64,000 bases of DNA from Archivesica marissinica. Its lineage: Eukaryota; Mollusca; Bivalvia; Venerida; Vesicomyidae. This document shows, one piece after another, positions 61,027 through 64,000 of this stretch (positions are counted from its first letter, which is position 1; each line of letters opens with the position of its first letter). The translations under genes were made by a program, and so were the position numbers. The stretch spans positions 86,233,111 to 86,297,110 of the forward strand of contig CM026386.1 in the NCBI GenBank assembly GCA_014843695.1, given 5' to 3'. A model generated the notes under the pieces. It made no database searches and was not told where the DNA came from. It saw nothing but the letters and a program-made list of their open reading frames with translations.

Positions 61027-62729
61027 CCCTTTCCCTCATAGAAGCACCTCTTGATGCCATTACCAATACAACATACATTAACCCTTTCCCTCATAGAAGC
61101 ACCTCTTGACGCCATTACCAATACAACATACATTAACCCTTTCCCTCATAGAAGCACCTCTTGACGCCATTACCAATACGACATACATTAACCCTTTCCC
61201 TCATAGAAGCACCTCTTGACGCCATTACCAATACGACATACATTAACCCTTTCCCTCATAGAAGCACCTCTTGACGCCATTACCAATACGACATACATTA
61301 ACCCTTCCTCATGGAAGCACCTCTTGACGCCATTACCAATACGACATACATTAACCCTTTCCCTCATGGAAGCACCTCTTGACGCCATTACCAATACGAC
61401 ATACATTAACCCTTTCCCTCATGTAGAAGCACCTCTTGACGCCATTACCAATAAGACATAATTACAACCCTTTCCATCATAGACAGCACTCTTGACCCAT
61501 TACCAATACGACATACATTAAACTTCCAATAGAAGCACATCTGACGCCATAACCAATACGACATACATTAACCTTTCCCTCATAGAAGCACCTCTTCACG
61601 CCATTACCAATAAGACATACATTAACCCTTCACTCATAGAAGCACCCCTTCACGTCATTACCAATACGACATACATTAACCCTTTCCCTCATAGAAGCAC
61701 CTCTTCACGTCATTACCAATACGACATACATTAACCTTTCCCTCATAGAAGCACCTCTTCACGTCATTACCAATACGACATACATTAAAACCTTTCCCTC
61801 ATGAAGCACTATGACGCCATACAATACGACACCATAACCCTCCCTATGGAAGCAACGCTTGACGCAATTACCAAGACGACATAAAGTAACCCATGCCACA
61901 TGGAAGAACATCTGACGCCATTACCAACACAACATACATTAACCCTTTCCCTCATAGAAACACCTCTTGACGCCATTACCAACACAACATACATTAACCC
62001 TTTTCCTCATAGAAACACCTATTGACGCCATTACCAATACAACATACATTAACGCTTTCCCCCATAGAAACACCTCTTGACGCCATTACCAATACAAGAA
62101 ACATTAACCCTTTCCTCATGGAAGCACCTCTGACGCCATTACAATACGACATACATTAACCTGTTCCTCATGGAAGCAAATCTGAAGCCTACCAATACTA
62201 CCTACCGAACCCTTTCCCGTCATGGAAGCACCTCTTGACGCCATCCCATAGACCTACTTAACCCTTCATCAGGAAGACTATTGAGCATACCAATACGACT
62301 ACACTAACCCTTTCCCTCAGGGAGCACCTCTGGACGCCCATACAATACGAATAAATTAACCCTTCCCTCAAGAAGCACTTCTTGACGCCATACCCATAAG
62401 ACGCATACTTACCCTTCCCTCATAGAAGCACCCCTTGGCGCCATTCCAATACGACATACATTAACCCTTCCCTCATAGACGCACCTCTTGACGCCATTAC
62501 CAATACGACATACATTAACCCTTCCCTCATAGAGGCGCCTCTTGACGCCATTCCATTACGACATACATTAACCCTTCCCTCATAGAGGCGCCTCTTGACG
62601 CCATTCCAATATGACATACATTAACCCTTTCCCTCATAGAAGCACCTCTTGACGCCATTACTAATACGGCATACATTAACCCTTTCCCTCATAGAAGCAC
62701 CTCTTGACGCCATTCCATTACGACATACA
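61023..62729. repeat. 55-bp minisatellite
   Basis: About 31 units of TTAACCCTTTCCCTCATAGA, AGCACCTCTTGACGCCATTA and CCAATACGACATACA. The interval 61800-62420 is heavily eroded by indels. The array runs into the gap. Confidence 0.95.
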
Positions 62730-63729
62730 NNNNNNNNNNNNNNNNNNNNNNNNNNNNNNNNNNNNNNNNNNNNNNNNNNNNNNNNNNNNNNNNNNNNNNN
62801 NNNNNNNNNNNNNNNNNNNNNNNNNNNNNNNNNNNNNNNNNNNNNNNNNNNNNNNNNNNNNNNNNNNNNNNNNNNNNNNNNNNNNNNNNNNNNNNNNNNN
62901 NNNNNNNNNNNNNNNNNNNNNNNNNNNNNNNNNNNNNNNNNNNNNNNNNNNNNNNNNNNNNNNNNNNNNNNNNNNNNNNNNNNNNNNNNNNNNNNNNNNN
63001 NNNNNNNNNNNNNNNNNNNNNNNNNNNNNNNNNNNNNNNNNNNNNNNNNNNNNNNNNNNNNNNNNNNNNNNNNNNNNNNNNNNNNNNNNNNNNNNNNNNN
63101 NNNNNNNNNNNNNNNNNNNNNNNNNNNNNNNNNNNNNNNNNNNNNNNNNNNNNNNNNNNNNNNNNNNNNNNNNNNNNNNNNNNNNNNNNNNNNNNNNNNN
63201 NNNNNNNNNNNNNNNNNNNNNNNNNNNNNNNNNNNNNNNNNNNNNNNNNNNNNNNNNNNNNNNNNNNNNNNNNNNNNNNNNNNNNNNNNNNNNNNNNNNN
63301 NNNNNNNNNNNNNNNNNNNNNNNNNNNNNNNNNNNNNNNNNNNNNNNNNNNNNNNNNNNNNNNNNNNNNNNNNNNNNNNNNNNNNNNNNNNNNNNNNNNN
63401 NNNNNNNNNNNNNNNNNNNNNNNNNNNNNNNNNNNNNNNNNNNNNNNNNNNNNNNNNNNNNNNNNNNNNNNNNNNNNNNNNNNNNNNNNNNNNNNNNNNN
63501 NNNNNNNNNNNNNNNNNNNNNNNNNNNNNNNNNNNNNNNNNNNNNNNNNNNNNNNNNNNNNNNNNNNNNNNNNNNNNNNNNNNNNNNNNNNNNNNNNNNN
63601 NNNNNNNNNNNNNNNNNNNNNNNNNNNNNNNNNNNNNNNNNNNNNNNNNNNNNNNNNNNNNNNNNNNNNNNNNNNNNNNNNNNNNNNNNNNNNNNNNNNN
63701 NNNNNNNNNNNNNNNNNNNNNNNNNNNNN
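62730..63729. other. assembly gap of exactly 1,000 N
   Basis: A placeholder gap. Different arrays lie on its two sides, so unknown sequence is missing here. Confidence 0.99.
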
Positions 63730-64000
63730 TATAGTGGCAGCTAGTCCGACACTCACACTGCACCACTATACATATAGTGGCAGCTAGTCCGACACTCACA
63801 CTGCACCACTATACATATAGTGGCAGATAGTCCGACACTCACACTGCACCACTATACATATAGTGGCAGGTAGTCCGACACTCACACTGCACCACTATAC
63901 ATATAGTGGCAGCTAGTCCGACACTCACACTGCACCACTATACATATAGTGGCAGATAGTCCGACACTCACACTGCACCACTAAACATATAGTGGCAGGT
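63730..64000. repeat. 45-bp tandem repeat with self-complementary ends
   Basis: Six units of TATAGTGGCAGCTAGTCCGA, CACTCACACTGCACCACTAT and ACATA, cut by the window end. TATAGTGG at the start pairs with CCACTATA near the end of each unit. Confidence 0.95.

Noticed and set aside
61023..62729. Telomere-like TTAACCC motifs
   Set aside because: The motif occurs once per 55-bp unit, not as a TTAGGG/CCCTAA array.

Overview
The window is non-coding-rich, AT-rich eukaryotic DNA from an aquatic invertebrate, most likely a bivalve mollusc. The evidence is GT-AG introns with phase-1 immunoglobulin exons, tRNA-headed SINEs, TTAA-flanked MITEs, pogo, piggyBac and LINE remnants, and tandem arrays covering roughly two fifths of the known bases. 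Species assignment is inference. Two runs of exactly 1,000 N (43993-44992 and 62730-63729) are scaffold gaps lying against tandem arrays.

Layout. 0-3 kb: two divergent, broken virus-like reading frames, one on each strand, the plus-strand one split by a SINE with a 12-bp target duplication. 4.6-6.1 kb: the 3' end of a non-LTR retrotransposon cut by a 1.1-kb terminal-inverted-repeat element. 6.4-8.8 kb: a broken gene of the SWIM zinc finger plus YqaJ-nuclease family with one intact intron. 11.3-12.7 kb: a heptamer-based minisatellite. 13.3-14.3 kb: a pogo-like transposase relic lacking its catalytic core. 19-40.6 kb: six plus-strand exons, five of them clear Ig domains and the first uncertain, all bounded by phase-1 introns. 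They look like part of one cell-surface IgSF gene. Its introns hold large minisatellites, a SINE and a 6.6-kb inverted-repeat element (32719-39300). 40.8-41.6 kb: a piggyBac transposase 3' portion. 41.6-56.7 kb: arrays of 43, 34, 13, 59, 21 and 34 bp. 57-61 kb: a 490-bp tandem duplication carrying a SINE-in-SINE, another SINE, and three TTAA MITEs. 61-64 kb: 55-bp and 45-bp arrays around the second gap.

The most unusual signal is at the IgSF locus. Three successive exons (ending at 19179, 21484 and 25249) each run straight into a tandem repeat whose unit is the exon's own 3' end plus its 5' splice site. At exon 21137-21484 this gives about 50 copies of a 37-38 bp unit, and at exon 24944-25249 about 55 copies of a 73-bp unit, so dozens of donor-like sites follow one exon. 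The second notable item is the pair of virus-like frames at the left edge. No intact transposase, RNA gene or complete cellular gene is visible.
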